Below, piece by piece: positions 17,536 to 26,866 of a DNA stretch of 64,000 nucleotides. Positions within the stretch are counted from its first letter, which is position 1; every line of letters begins with the position of its first letter. Under the pieces are notes generated by a model. That model saw nothing but the letters and a program-made list of their open reading frames with translations, ran no database searches and was not told the DNA's origin. Both the position numbers and the translations under genes were made by a program. Location of the stretch: the NCBI RefSeq assembly GCF_001693485.1, contig NZ_MAXC01000001.1, positions 186,001 through 250,000 on the forward strand, written 5' to 3'. The DNA comes from Bradyrhizobium sp. LMTR 3. GTDB lineage: Bacteria > Pseudomonadota > Alphaproteobacteria > Rhizobiales > Xanthobacteraceae.

Positions 17536-18275
17536 GCCTGTGCTTCCCGCTTGGCATCAGCGGAAGCGGGCCTTCGCCTGGAGCCCGCGGCCTTCGGCGC
17601 ATGCCGCGCCGCGGCCGGGCTCTTGTCCGACACGATCACGCTCGCATGCTGCGTGACGTTGCCGACAATGGCCTTGCCGCCATCCCCGACCGACACGTTC
17701 TGCACGGTGATGGCGGGCTCGCCATGGCTCCGGTAACGATTGAGCGTCTCGATCTGGGCGGGAAACGTGCGGGCGAGCCTGCCCAATGCGCGGGCGGCAC
17801 TGTCGTGCTGCGCGAGATCGTCCGCATTCGCAAGGTGATGGGCGCATCGCATCGCCATCACATGAACCGAAACCATCTGCGCCACCAGCATGGCCTCGAC
17901 GGAATCCCGGGGGCGAATGCTCTTCACCATCGAAATCATGAAGGAGAGGTTGACCTCGTCGGGCCTCTCGCCGCTCACGCTGGCCTTTACCAATTGCCTG
18001 ATAATGCCATGCATCGCTTCGCGATCGGTGACCCCCAGCGCGTTCGCCATGAGCTGCTCGCCGAGTGCTTGATCGGGATGGTCGAGGGAGAATCCGTGCG
18101 ACTGAAGCTTTATTCGCGGGAGTGCGGCAGCTTTGGCCTGGTCGGGCGCGGCGATCGCCGTTGGCGCAGTAACGTCAGGAGCGGTGTTCATGTCGATATT
18201 TCCCGGCAGGCGCGCGGACACTGCGCGCGGCTCGGCCACGCGCAGGCGATCGCTCGCCGCGGCGGTCGGGTTCAT
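17532..18275 (-). CDS. hypothetical protein, partner of the HGGxSTG gene
   Basis: 247 aa from the ATG at 18275; codon bias is coding-like from there, although ATG 18191 is also possible. The middle is helical (EAMLVAQMVSVHVMAMRCA, ALGRLARTFPAQIETLNRYR), followed by a beta-like AITVQNVSVGDGGKAIVGNV and a basic disordered tail. Similar proteins are common in rhizobia next to HGGxSTG genes. They may be remnants of a mobile element, but no phage structural gene is present here. Function unknown. Confidence 0.65.
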   Translation of the reverse strand: MNPTAAASDRLRVAEPRAVSARLPGNIDMNTAPDVTAPTAIAAPDQAKAAALPRIKLQSHGFSLDHPDQALGEQLMANALGVTDREAMHGIIRQLVKASVSGERPDEVNLSFMISMVKSIRPRDSVEAMLVAQMVSVHVMAMRCAHHLANADDLAQHDSAARALGRLARTFPAQIETLNRYRSHGEPAITVQNVSVGDGGKAIVGNVTQHASVIVSDKSPAAARHAPKAAGSRRRPASADAKREAQA

Positions 18276-18575
18276 TTTCAATGGTGGGTGAGGCTTCTTC
18301 GGCTGCAATCGCAACGGACGCGCCCGCTATTGCGGGGCGATGGTTGCATACAGGATTTCTGAATAATGAAAGGATGCCGCTGATTTGCCCGACGCGTCAA
18401 GTTGCTTTGTCGAATGCCGGCGGCCGCCTGCTACTTTGCATGGGGTTGTTTTCGATATTTTGGGAGCGCGCACCTTCCAAGGGGAGTTCTCCAACGTCAC
18501 CCGCAGCTATGCCGGCAAAGCCACGGTGCGATACAGCGGAGGAGAACTTGAACCGTCCCCTCCGACAACAGCGTC
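18276..18575. other. 300-bp intergenic region
   Basis: It lies between the hypothetical gene (start 18275, minus) and the end of the RND gene (18576). It should contain the promoter of the former. No convincing coding frame, repeat or RNA is seen. Confidence 0.3.
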
Positions 18576-21500
18576 CTACTCGGCAGCCATTGCCGGTCGC
18601 AATTTCAAATCCTCCGTCGAATCCTCATGGATCTCATCTTCTGCCGTCGGCTTGATCCGAAACCACGCGGCATAAAGCGCAGGCAAGAACAGCAGGATCA
18701 GTACCGTGCCGACTGCGGTGCCGCCGATCAGCGTATAGGCCATCGATCCCCAGAAGACGGAATGCGTGAGAGGGATGAAGGCCAGCACGGCGGCAAGTGC
18801 AGTCAGGATCACCGGCCTCGTGCGTTGCACCGTGGCCTCGATGATGGCGTGATAGTCGTCAAGGCCGGCAGCACGGTTCTCCTTGATTTGTTCGGTCAGG
18901 ATCAGCGTGTTGCGCATCAGGATGCCGGCCAGTCCTATCAGGCCCAGAATGGCATTGAATCCGAAGGGCTGGTTGAAGGCGAGCAACACCGGCACGACAC
19001 CGACGAGGCCGAGTGGTGCCGTCAGCATGACCATGGCCATCGTCGAGAAGGATCGCACCTGCAGCATGACGACGATCAACATGGCGGCGATCATGGCGGG
19101 AAAGATCGTCGCCAACGCGTCATTGGCCTTGGTTGCCTCCTCGATCGATCCGCCCAATTCGATGCGATAGCCGGCCGGAAGCGATGCGATCAGCGGCTGA
19201 AGCGCCGTCTTGATCTCCTTGGAGACCTCCGGAGGTTGGGTCGCTTCATTGATATCAGAGCGAATCGTGACCACGGGTGTGCGATCGCGGCGCTTCATGA
19301 TCGGCTCTTCCAGACGGATTTCCGAATGGCCGATCTGGTCGAGCGGAATCGGGCGGCCGTCCCGGCTCATCAGTGAGAAATCCGCCAGACGCGCCGGATC
19401 CAGCCGCTCGCCGCCGGCGCTGCGTGCCACGATGGGGACATTGCGAATGTCCTCGCGGACCTGCGTAACCGGGATGCCCGTAAGAAGAAACTGCAGTTGC
19501 CGGCCCACCTCCGCTGGCGAGAGGCCGATGAGGTTCAGTCGATCCTGATCCGGGATGAAGCGGAGCACGGGTGTGCGGTTACCCCAGTCGCGGCTGGCCT
19601 GCCGCACATCGGGAACGCCACGCATGATGTCGAGGGCTTTCTCGGAAATGCTGTACAGTTGCGCGGGATCAGGCCCCACGATCCGAAACTCGACCGGGAA
19701 CGGCGTGTAGGGTCCGAACACAAGCTGCGTGACGCGCACATTGGCCTCAGGTGCAAGCCCCTCTGACACCGCCTGTCGGAGCCGGTGCTTCAAAGCTTCG
19801 CGCGCCTCCGCATCCGGTGTAAGCACGACGATCTTGGCGAAGGCCGGATCAGGCAGCTCCGGCGCCATCGCGAAGAAGAAGCGGGGAGCGCCCTGACCGA
19901 CATAGCTCGTGACGATCTTGGCCTCCGACTGGTGGCCCAGCCAGTGTTCGAGCTTCTCGACGGTTGCGGTCGTCGTCCCAATGCTGGTGCCTTCCGGTAG
20001 ACGAACCTCCACCAGCACTTCGGGGCGGTCGGACGTCGGGAAGAACTGCTGTTTGACGGCGCCCATGCCGACGACGGAAAGCGCGAAGGCGATGGCGACG
20101 ATGCCGCTGGTTACGAACTTGTGGCGCACGGCGAAGGTGATGAGGCTTCGCAGACGCCGATAGTTCGGTGTGCCGTAAATCGCGTGGTGACCGCCTTCGA
20201 CCGGCTTGATCGCGGGCAGCATCTTGACGCCAAGGTAGGGCGTGAAGACCACCGCAACGATCCAGGAGACGATGAGCGCGAATCCCACGACCCAGAAGAT
20301 GTTGCCGGCGTATTCGCCGGCCGTCGAGCGCGCGAAGCCCACCGGCAGGAATCCGGCGACCGTCACGAGTGTACCCGACAGCATCGGCGCCGCAGTGTGG
20401 CTCCAGGCATAGGCCGCCGCCTTGATGCGGTCCATGCCTTCTTCCATTTTCACCACCATCACCTCGATGGCGATGATGGCGTCGTCCACGAGAAGACCAA
20501 GCGCCAGGATGAGGGCGCCGAGCGTGATGCGGTCGAAGAACCGGCCGGTTTCCAGCATGATGAGGAACACGACGGCAAGCGTCAGAGGGACGGCGGCCGC
20601 CACGACGATGCCGACGCGCCAGCCGAGGCTGAGCAGGCTCACCAGCAGCACCACGCCGAGCGCCATCGCAAACTTCATCATGAATTCGTCAACCGCCGAG
20701 GTGATGTTGACGGCCTGGTCGCTGACCTTGGCCAGAGTCATCCCGAGTGGCAGCGTCCGGGCGATAGCTGCGGACCTCTCCTCCAGCGCCTTGCCGAGCG
20801 CGAGGCCGTCCCAGCCCTCCTGCATAACCGCTGCGAGCATGACGGAGGGCTCACCCTGGTGTCGAATGAGGTAGGTGGGAGGATCCTCGTAGCCGCGGCG
20901 GACTTCGGCGATGTCGGAGAGTTTCAGCGTCCGCCCCGCAGCCACGATCGGCGTGTCGGCGATCGCCTGGACGCTGTCATAAGCGCCGTCGACCCGGATG
21001 AAGACCTGCGGCCCCTTGGTGTCGATCGAGCCTGCCGGTGTGACGGTGTTCTGCCGCTGCAAGGCGGCAACGATATCCTGTGCCGACACGCCAAGCGTTG
21101 CCAGTTTGGCATAGGAAAACTCGATGAATATCTGTTCGGGACGTTCACCGAGGATGTTGATCTTCTTGACGCCGGGCACGTGCAGGAGGTCCTGGCGAAT
21201 GGTCTCGGCTTGCCTGGCGAGTTCGCGCATCGGCATGCCCTTCGCCTTGAGGGCATAAAGGGCGAAGCTCACGTCCGAATATTCGTCGTTGACGAAGGGG
21301 CCGAGCACACCGGTCGGCAGCTTGCGCGCTTCATCCCCAAGCTTCTTGCGGGCCTGGTAGAACTCCTCCTGCACGCTGGATGGCGGTGTGCTGTCTTTCA
21401 GCGTAACCGTCATGTACGCATAACCTGGCCGTGTGGTCGTCTCCACCCGGTCGTACCAGGTCAGCTCCTGAATCCGCTTCTCCAAGGGTTCGGCGACCTG

Positions 21501-21689
21501 GTCCTGCATCTCGCGCGACGTCGCGCCCGGCCATACCGTCGTGACCGTCAGGGTCTTGATGGTGAAGGAGGGGTCCTCCGCCCGCCCGAGCATGAGGAAG
21601 GCGTAGGCGCCTGCGGCCGCCAGCAGGACGATGAAGAACAGGGTGACGGCCCGTTCACGAACGGCGATCGCGGAAAGATTGAGGCTCAT
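18576..21689 (-). CDS. RND efflux transporter, AcrB/HAE-like inner-membrane pump
   Basis: 1037 aa, full length. The protein starts MSLNLSAIAVRERAVTLF with the first membrane helix and has two large periplasmic domains. The proton-relay helix LGLLVDDAIIAIEVMVVKME carries the adjacent Asp pair. Twelve membrane segments are evident. The pump exports drugs, metals or lipophilic acids with an adaptor and an outer-membrane channel; no channel gene is seen here. Its ATG overlaps the adaptor stop (TGATG), so the two are co-translated. Confidence 0.95.
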   Translation of the reverse strand: MSLNLSAIAVRERAVTLFFIVLLAAAGAYAFLMLGRAEDPSFTIKTLTVTTVWPGATSREMQDQVAEPLEKRIQELTWYDRVETTTRPGYAYMTVTLKDSTPPSSVQEEFYQARKKLGDEARKLPTGVLGPFVNDEYSDVSFALYALKAKGMPMRELARQAETIRQDLLHVPGVKKINILGERPEQIFIEFSYAKLATLGVSAQDIVAALQRQNTVTPAGSIDTKGPQVFIRVDGAYDSVQAIADTPIVAAGRTLKLSDIAEVRRGYEDPPTYLIRHQGEPSVMLAAVMQEGWDGLALGKALEERSAAIARTLPLGMTLAKVSDQAVNITSAVDEFMMKFAMALGVVLLVSLLSLGWRVGIVVAAAVPLTLAVVFLIMLETGRFFDRITLGALILALGLLVDDAIIAIEVMVVKMEEGMDRIKAAAYAWSHTAAPMLSGTLVTVAGFLPVGFARSTAGEYAGNIFWVVGFALIVSWIVAVVFTPYLGVKMLPAIKPVEGGHHAIYGTPNYRRLRSLITFAVRHKFVTSGIVAIAFALSVVGMGAVKQQFFPTSDRPEVLVEVRLPEGTSIGTTTATVEKLEHWLGHQSEAKIVTSYVGQGAPRFFFAMAPELPDPAFAKIVVLTPDAEAREALKHRLRQAVSEGLAPEANVRVTQLVFGPYTPFPVEFRIVGPDPAQLYSISEKALDIMRGVPDVRQASRDWGNRTPVLRFIPDQDRLNLIGLSPAEVGRQLQFLLTGIPVTQVREDIRNVPIVARSAGGERLDPARLADFSLMSRDGRPIPLDQIGHSEIRLEEPIMKRRDRTPVVTIRSDINEATQPPEVSKEIKTALQPLIASLPAGYRIELGGSIEEATKANDALATIFPAMIAAMLIVVMLQVRSFSTMAMVMLTAPLGLVGVVPVLLAFNQPFGFNAILGLIGLAGILMRNTLILTEQIKENRAAGLDDYHAIIEATVQRTRPVILTALAAVLAFIPLTHSVFWGSMAYTLIGGTAVGTVLILLFLPALYAAWFRIKPTAEDEIHEDSTEDLKLRPAMAAE

Positions 21690-22807
21690 CAGTTGCTCCT
21701 CGTTTCAGACGCAGTCCTGACGCGAGCGCCCTCCTGCAGGAGATGAGCGCCGAGCGAAACAACCGGATCACCAGAACTCAGTCCGGAGATCACGGCGGTT
21801 TCGCCGCTCACCCGAACAAGCTTGACCGGCCGAAAGCGTACGGTCGAGGTGGCGCTATCCAGGACCCACACACCGGTCTTCCGGCCGTCATCGAGCACGG
21901 CTCCGAGCGGCACCTGAACTTCCGGCTGAATAGCCTGGCTTGCCAGCCGAATGGTTACCGTCGCGCCAAGCGGTGCTGCCGCGGCCTCACCGTCGAGCAC
22001 ATAACGGGCCTCATAGGTACGGGTCTGAGCATCGGCGGAATCCGACAACTGCCGCAGATGCGCCGTATAGCGCCGCCCATCGGCCGCCCCATACACGCTG
22101 GCCTCGGCCGCGGAGCCGATCGCCGGCCGGATCGTTTCGGGAAGCGCGACCACAGCTTCGCGGGGGCCGGCCTTTGCGATCCGAACGACGGTCTGGCCGG
22201 CAGAGACGACCTGCCCGGGCTCGCCAAGCGTTTCGACCACCGTTCCGTCCGCATCCGCAACGAGAACCGAATAGGTCGCCTCGTTTTCGGCGACCCGCGC
22301 ATCCGCTTCGGCGGTGGCGAGTTGCGCCTCGGCCGTATCCAGCGCGGCCTTCGCTTGCTCATAGCGCTGTCGGGAGGCCCATCCGTTGCTCACCAACCTG
22401 GCGTATCGCTGTTCATCCGCGTCGGTCTGAACGACAGATGCACGCGCCGCGGCAACGGCGTTGCGCTTCGCCGTGACCGCAAGGCGAAGGTCGGTCTCGT
22501 CGATCCTCATCAGCGGCTCACCGGCTTTGACCTGCTGACCGGCATTCACAAGCCGTTCCACGATCTTGCCGGCGACGCGAAATCCGAGGTTGCTCTGCAC
22601 CCTCGCACCTATGACGCCCGTGAAGCCGCGTTCGGATCCATTCACCCGCGCTGCGGCCGCCAGTCTGACGATCGGTGGTTGCTGCCTAGGGTCGCTCACG
22701 GCGGAGGCTTCCTGCGTGCGCATGGAAACTGTGATGAACGCGGCCGCCCCTGACATCGCGATCAGGAGTCCCCCCAGCACAACAGCGGGTCTTTTCTTCA
22801 TGGCCAT
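21689..22807 (-). CDS. RND efflux periplasmic adaptor (membrane fusion protein)
   Basis: 372 aa. An N-terminal membrane anchor (residues 9-28) is followed by two half-lipoyl segments. The first holds FTGVIGARVQSNLGFRVAGKI and AGQQVKAGEPLMRID, and the second holds DADGTVVETLGEPGQVVSAGQ. A helical hairpin with Ala/Glu-rich coiled coil lies between them. It links the pump to an outer-membrane channel. It lies first of the pair and 18 bp downstream of the small secreted protein gene, so all three probably form one transcript. Confidence 0.93.
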   Translation of the reverse strand: MAMKKRPAVVLGGLLIAMSGAAAFITVSMRTQEASAVSDPRQQPPIVRLAAAARVNGSERGFTGVIGARVQSNLGFRVAGKIVERLVNAGQQVKAGEPLMRIDETDLRLAVTAKRNAVAAARASVVQTDADEQRYARLVSNGWASRQRYEQAKAALDTAEAQLATAEADARVAENEATYSVLVADADGTVVETLGEPGQVVSAGQTVVRIAKAGPREAVVALPETIRPAIGSAAEASVYGAADGRRYTAHLRQLSDSADAQTRTYEARYVLDGEAAAAPLGATVTIRLASQAIQPEVQVPLGAVLDDGRKTGVWVLDSATSTVRFRPVKLVRVSGETAVISGLSSGDPVVSLGAHLLQEGARVRTASETRSN

Positions 22808-22825
22808 TGCCTCATTTTGCGGCGG

Positions 22826-23191
22826 TCAGTGCTTTTGCGCATCGGCTCGCAGATGCTTGTCGGTCTTGGTCGAGACCGTCACCTTCTCGCCAGACCTCGA
22901 GAACGCGTAGAGCGAGTCCTGGTAGCCCGGCATGGAGAAGGCCACGGAGTCGCCGTCGGCGAGGCCCATGACGACGCGCAGCGGATCGCCCCCGCCCTTC
23001 TTCGGCGCGAAGGTGGCGGTGACCTCCAGGAGGTCGCCATCGACCGGAACGTAGTAGACCGCCATGTCGAGGCGTCCCACGTGAAGGCTGCCGCCTTCGA
23101 CAGGGCGTACGACGGTGGCTTTCTCGGCAAACGCGGGCGTCGCCAGAAACAGCGCAGCTAGGAGCGATGCGCCCAGGGTCCTGCGGATCAT
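22826..23191 (-). CDS. small secreted protein, first gene of the efflux operon
   Basis: 121 aa from the ATG at 23191 (AGGAGA about 7 nt upstream). A signal peptide (MIRRTLGASLLAALFLATPAFA) is followed by a beta-rich domain (LHVGRLDMAVYYVPVDGDLLEVTATFAP). I do not recognise a named family. Because it heads the operon with the adaptor and the pump and sits under a TetR-type operator, it may be a periplasmic accessory of the efflux system. Confidence 0.7.
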   Translation of the reverse strand: MIRRTLGASLLAALFLATPAFAEKATVVRPVEGGSLHVGRLDMAVYYVPVDGDLLEVTATFAPKKGGGDPLRVVMGLADGDSVAFSMPGYQDSLYAFSRSGEKVTVSTKTDKHLRADAQKH

Positions 23192-23216
23192 CTCGTATCT
23201 CCTCTTGTTAGATTTT

Positions 23217-23251
23217 GATCGACCTCTATATGCCTCATATAGATTTCGATC
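23217..23251. promoter_or_regulatory. TetR operator candidate for the efflux operon
   Basis: GATCGACCTCTATATG-CCT-CATATAGATTTCGATC is a long inverted repeat of 16-nt arms with two mismatches, 26 bp upstream of the small secreted protein ATG. Its half-site TCGACCTCTAT matches that of the second palindrome. Confidence 0.75.
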
Positions 23252-23334
23252 GCAATCTAAAAATGAGAATTCACGAAACAGTGACCGCGGCAAGTTCCCT
23301 TCGGGTGAGCAATAGCCCCTCCTAATAGATTGCA

Positions 23335-23363
23335 TTCGACTTCTATCTGGTATAGATGTCGAA
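23335..23363. promoter_or_regulatory. TetR operator candidate for the tetR-fabF side
   Basis: TTCGACTTCTATC-TGG-TATAGATGTCGAA is an inverted repeat 24 bp upstream of the tetR ATG. It shares the half-site TCGAC(C/T)TCTAT with the palindrome at 23217, with the halves 4 bp closer together. Confidence 0.75.
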
Positions 23364-23386
23364 CGAAATCAAAAATGGAGTCGACA

Positions 23387-23965
23387 ATGCGCGTGAGTCG
23401 GATTCAGGCCGCGGAGAACCGTCAAACCGTAATCAATGTGGCAAGTCGCCTTTTTCGGGAGCGCGGCTTTGATGGCATCGGCCTTAAAGATCTGATGAAG
23501 GGTGCCGGGCTGACCCAAGGCGGCTTTTACAAGCAGTTCGCGTCAAAAGAGGATTTGGCGGCAGAGGCGTCCAGGCGGGCGTTGGAGAGCGCCTCCCGCC
23601 GATGGTCGGACGCGGCCGCGGAGAATCCTGATGATCCGCTTGGTGCGGTGATCGCGTTCTATCTCAGCGCTGACCATCGCGAAGAAAAGATGGACGGCTG
23701 CCCGATCGTGGCGCTCGGCTCGGATGCCGCCAGACAGGGGTCCGACGTGAAAGCGGCATTCGAAGCGGGGATCAAGGCGCATCTCGAAGTCCTCGGCCGC
23801 TTGATTGCCGAGACCGACGGCGAGAAGTCCAAGGGCAAAGCCATGGCCATTCTCACGACAATGGTCGGTGCGGTGACGCTATCGCGCGTCGTCAACGACC
23901 CCGATCTGGCTCAGGCTTTTCTGGATAGGGCGACCGAACAGGTTCGCGAAGTCGTCGCCGCTTGA
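23387..23965 (+). CDS. TetR/AcrR family transcriptional regulator
   Basis: 192 aa from ATG 23387, which has GGAG 6 nt upstream. The helix-turn-helix is RQTVINVASRLFRERGFDG followed by LMKGAGLTQGGFYKQF. The C-terminal domain has the DGCPIVALGSDAAR pattern with a Cys in the ligand pocket, often seen in TetR proteins near oxidoreductases and efflux pumps. It is divergent from the efflux operon and upstream of fabF-like and SDR genes, and is likely to repress both sides through the two palindromes. Confidence 0.9.
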   Translation: MRVSRIQAAENRQTVINVASRLFRERGFDGIGLKDLMKGAGLTQGGFYKQFASKEDLAAEASRRALESASRRWSDAAAENPDDPLGAVIAFYLSADHREEKMDGCPIVALGSDAARQGSDVKAAFEAGIKAHLEVLGRLIAETDGEKSKGKAMAILTTMVGAVTLSRVVNDPDLAQAFLDRATEQVREVVAA

Positions 23966-24097
23966 GATGAACGGCTGATGTCCCCGTCTCCGGCGCTCTG
24001 TATCGGCGGAGCTGAAGCGGCTGCGAGCGCGTGTCAGCTCAGGATTGAGCCACGACGTAGGCAGCGTTGGCGGCGCACCCAATGGGTAGGAGAATAG

Positions 24098-25402
24098 ATG
24101 CGACGGATTGTTGTTACAGGCATCGGCGCGGTCACGCCCCTTGCTGCAGATGTCGAAGCGTCCTGGTCGCGTCTCCTGGCCGGTCGCTCGGGCATCCGCC
24201 GGCTTCCAGACGATGTGGTGGGAGACCTGCCAGCCAAGATCGGCGGCGTGGTTCCCTCCCTGGAGGAGGACCCCGAAGCTGGCTTCGAACCGAATACCGT
24301 CTTTGCGCCGAAGGACCAACGCAAGGTAGACCGGTTCATTCTCTTCGGGCTCGCGGCTGCGCAAGAGGCACTCGCCCAAGCGAGGTGGGCACCCGTCTCG
24401 GAAGCGGATCGCTTGCGCACGGCCACGATCGTCGCTTCGGGTATCGGCGGCTTCCCTGCCATAACCGAGGCGGTGCGTACGGTCGATCTGCGCGGCGTCC
24501 GCCGTTTATCGCCTTTTACCGTGCCGTCCTTCCTGGTGAACCTCGCGGCGGGCCACATCTCGATCCGTTACGGCTTCAAAGGCCCGCTCGGCGCACCGGT
24601 GACGGCGTGTGCGGCCGGCATCCAGGCAATCGGCGATGCGGCTCGTCTTATCCGCGCCAACGAAGCCGATATCGCCGTATGCGGTGGAACGGAAGCATGC
24701 ATGAATATTGTCAGTCTCGCTGGTTTTGCTGCAGCTCGTTCTCTTTCGACCGGCTTCAATGAAACACCTGATCGGGCTTCGCGCCCCTTCGACATGTTGC
24801 GTGACGGCTTCGTCATGGGCGAAGGAGCCGGCATCCTGGTCATCGAGGAATTGAGCCACGCGCTTGCGCGTGGCGCGAAACCGCTCGCCGAGCTCGTCGG
24901 CTACGGCACCACAGCGGACGCTCATCACGTCACTTCCGGTCCCGAGGACGGCGACGGTGCGCGCCGAGCTATGGAGATCGCGATTACCCAAGCCGGTATT
25001 TCGGCGAGTGAGATTGTGCACCTCAATGCGCACGCAACCTCCACGCCGGTCGGTGATCTGGGGGAAATCGCGGCTATCAGAAGGGTCTTCGGCACAGAAT
25101 CCACTATCGCTGTCAGCGCAACGAAGTCGGCGACCGGACACCTGCTCGGAGCCGCCGGCGGGCTTGGAGCCATCTTCACGATCCTGGCGCTCAGGGATCA
25201 GATGGCACCGCCGACTCTCAATCTGAGCGCGCCCGATCCGGCCGGCCATGGAATAGATTTCGTCGCAAACCAGGCTCGCCCAATGGAGATGGACTACGCA
25301 ATCTCCAATGGCTTTGGCTTCGGGGGAGTCAACGCCAGCGCGTTGTTCCGACGCTGGACGGACAAGCTGGCCGACACGAGCGCCGGACCGTCCCGTGATT
25401 GA
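24098..25402 (+). CDS. beta-ketoacyl-ACP synthase II (FabF-like)
   Basis: 434 aa, about 15-20 residues longer than primary FabF. The catalytic triad is complete: Cys near residue 171 (VTACAAGIQ), His near 312 (LNAHATSTPVGD) and His near 348 (KSATGHLLG). GFGFGGVN ends the fold. It condenses malonyl-ACP with an acyl-ACP. The setting beside a TetR gene, an SDR and an efflux operon, away from fabD/acpP, suggests a specialised acyl modification rather than housekeeping fatty-acid synthesis. AGGAG precedes the ATG. Confidence 0.9.
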   Translation: MRRIVVTGIGAVTPLAADVEASWSRLLAGRSGIRRLPDDVVGDLPAKIGGVVPSLEEDPEAGFEPNTVFAPKDQRKVDRFILFGLAAAQEALAQARWAPVSEADRLRTATIVASGIGGFPAITEAVRTVDLRGVRRLSPFTVPSFLVNLAAGHISIRYGFKGPLGAPVTACAAGIQAIGDAARLIRANEADIAVCGGTEACMNIVSLAGFAAARSLSTGFNETPDRASRPFDMLRDGFVMGEGAGILVIEELSHALARGAKPLAELVGYGTTADAHHVTSGPEDGDGARRAMEIAITQAGISASEIVHLNAHATSTPVGDLGEIAAIRRVFGTESTIAVSATKSATGHLLGAAGGLGAIFTILALRDQMAPPTLNLSAPDPAGHGIDFVANQARPMEMDYAISNGFGFGGVNASALFRRWTDKLADTSAGPSRD

Positions 25403-25453
25403 AGCCTTTTCTTCCTGTTTTTCCAATCCATCAAATAGACGACGGAGAGAACG

Positions 25454-26296
25454 ATGTCGAAAGAGTCGATCAGTTCGGTAACGGGAGCTCCCGGCGCAAC
25501 CGATGGAACAATAAACAGCCTCGCCGGAAAGCGGGCGTTGATCACGGGAGCATCGAGTGGCCTCGGTCTTGAATTTGCCGATCTACTGGCGGCGCAGAAG
25601 GTCAATCTCGTATTGGCGGCCCGCCGGCTCGAACCGATGGAAAGGCTCGCCTCCGATCTTCGCCGCAAATACGGGTTGGATGTGTTGGTCGAGGCGATCG
25701 ATCTTGCCTCGCCCGGTGCACCTAGCCGCCTGAAAAGCAGTCTCGACGCGAGGTCCGTGACGATCGATATCTTGGTGAACAACGCCGGATACGGCTTGCA
25801 CGGCGATTTTTTGGAAACGCCGATCGAGCGCACCGCGAACATGACCCAGCTCAACATCACGACGCTCACCGAGCTGACCTATCTCTTCGGCCGCGACATG
25901 GCCACACGGCGATCTGGACACATCCTTCTCGTCGCCAGCCTCCTGGCCTTCCAGGCCGTTCCCAGCTATGCGGCCTATGCGGCGACCAAGGCTTACGTGC
26001 TCGCCCTTGGCGAGGCCCTGCATGACGAACTCCGCCTGCATGGCGTGGTCGTGACCAGCCTCTGCCCCGGGCACACCGCGACGGAATTCGATGCGACAGC
26101 CGGCGCAACCGCCTCGCCCTTGCTGCGTCTCCTTACGATGAAGCCGCGTCCGGTCGCTGCGAGCGGTATCCGGGCGCTCTTGCAAGGAAAGGCCATGGTC
26201 GTCGCAGGCCTGTCGAACAAGATGGCCGCCTTTTCAAACCGTCTGACGCCGCGATCAATGCAAAGAGCCACAATGAGAAGAATAATGGGGCCATAG
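25454..26296 (+). CDS. short-chain dehydrogenase/reductase, DltE-like
   Basis: 280 aa. Cofactor motif TGASSGLG, NNAGYG and active site YAAYAATK are all present. The C-terminal tail (GLSNKMAAFSNRLTPRSM) resembles the SDR group loosely called DltE-like. It follows the fabF-like gene by 51 bp and could reduce a 3-ketoacyl or related product. Frame and codon use are intact to the end. Confidence 0.88.
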   Translation: MSKESISSVTGAPGATDGTINSLAGKRALITGASSGLGLEFADLLAAQKVNLVLAARRLEPMERLASDLRRKYGLDVLVEAIDLASPGAPSRLKSSLDARSVTIDILVNNAGYGLHGDFLETPIERTANMTQLNITTLTELTYLFGRDMATRRSGHILLVASLLAFQAVPSYAAYAATKAYVLALGEALHDELRLHGVVVTSLCPGHTATEFDATAGATASPLLRLLTMKPRPVAASGIRALLQGKAMVVAGLSNKMAAFSNRLTPRSMQRATMRRIMGP

Positions 26297-26508
26297 AGAC
26301 GTTCTGGACCGTCTCAACGCAGCTCACCGATGCCGCGGAATTCGGTATCGGAGCCGTGATCGGCATCTCGACCCCGTCCTGCGCGCTCCTATTCTCAGTC
26401 GTCATTCTCGGTCTTATGTATCTATCGATAAGCACCAGCCCGACGTAACCGCGAACATTGTTCGCAGGACCGCGATGCTGGTGAAACCAACGACCAGGGA
26501 GTTGATCG

Positions 26509-26805
26509 ATGAGGTCCTTTCTGCTGCTTACGGCCGGTGGTCCATTGCTGGTCCTCACGTCCCACGAAACGCTGCACGATCCGAAGTTCCTGAGCAGGCT
26601 CAAAGCCAAGGGAATCGGCAAGTTTGTCGCCTTCGATGTGCCGCTCGATCTCGCGAAGGAGCGCTATGGCGGACATTTCCACGCGGTCGAGAGCGATTTG
26701 CACGAAACAGACGATCTGAGGATGCTCGATTACAATGGCCAGCGGATCTTTCAACTGTTTCGTTTCGACGAACTCGGTGCCGCGATATTGCAAGAACAAG
26801 CCTGA
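26509..26805 (+). CDS. conserved hypothetical cytosolic protein
   Basis: 98 aa with GGGAG 7 nt before the ATG. The sequence starts MRSFLLLTAGGPLLVLTS and ends LDYNGQRIFQLFRFDELG, with no signal cleavage site and no catalytic motif. Similar proteins occur in Bradyrhizobium genomes as cytosolic hypothetical proteins. The gene stands between the SDR gene and the convergent secreted protein gene. Confidence 0.7.
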   Translation: MRSFLLLTAGGPLLVLTSHETLHDPKFLSRLKAKGIGKFVAFDVPLDLAKERYGGHFHAVESDLHETDDLRMLDYNGQRIFQLFRFDELGAAILQEQA

Positions 26806-26866
26806 GGCACGTTTGATCGCGTAAGATATGAGTGAGGCGCCAGTCTAGTTCGCGCACACGATCCGC

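Noticed and set aside
17269..18275. Prophage remnant
   Set aside because: Only the two small genes are present; no terminase, capsid, integrase or att-like repeats are seen.
18385..18675. Plus-strand open frame overlapping the RND gene end
   Set aside because: It runs antisense to well-conserved pump codons, has no ribosome-binding site and its composition is explained by the opposite strand.
20121..21746. Long plus-strand open frame of 541 codons
   Set aside because: It is the shadow of the RND pump gene: low-complexity His/Arg/Asp-rich product, no ribosome-binding site and no domain.
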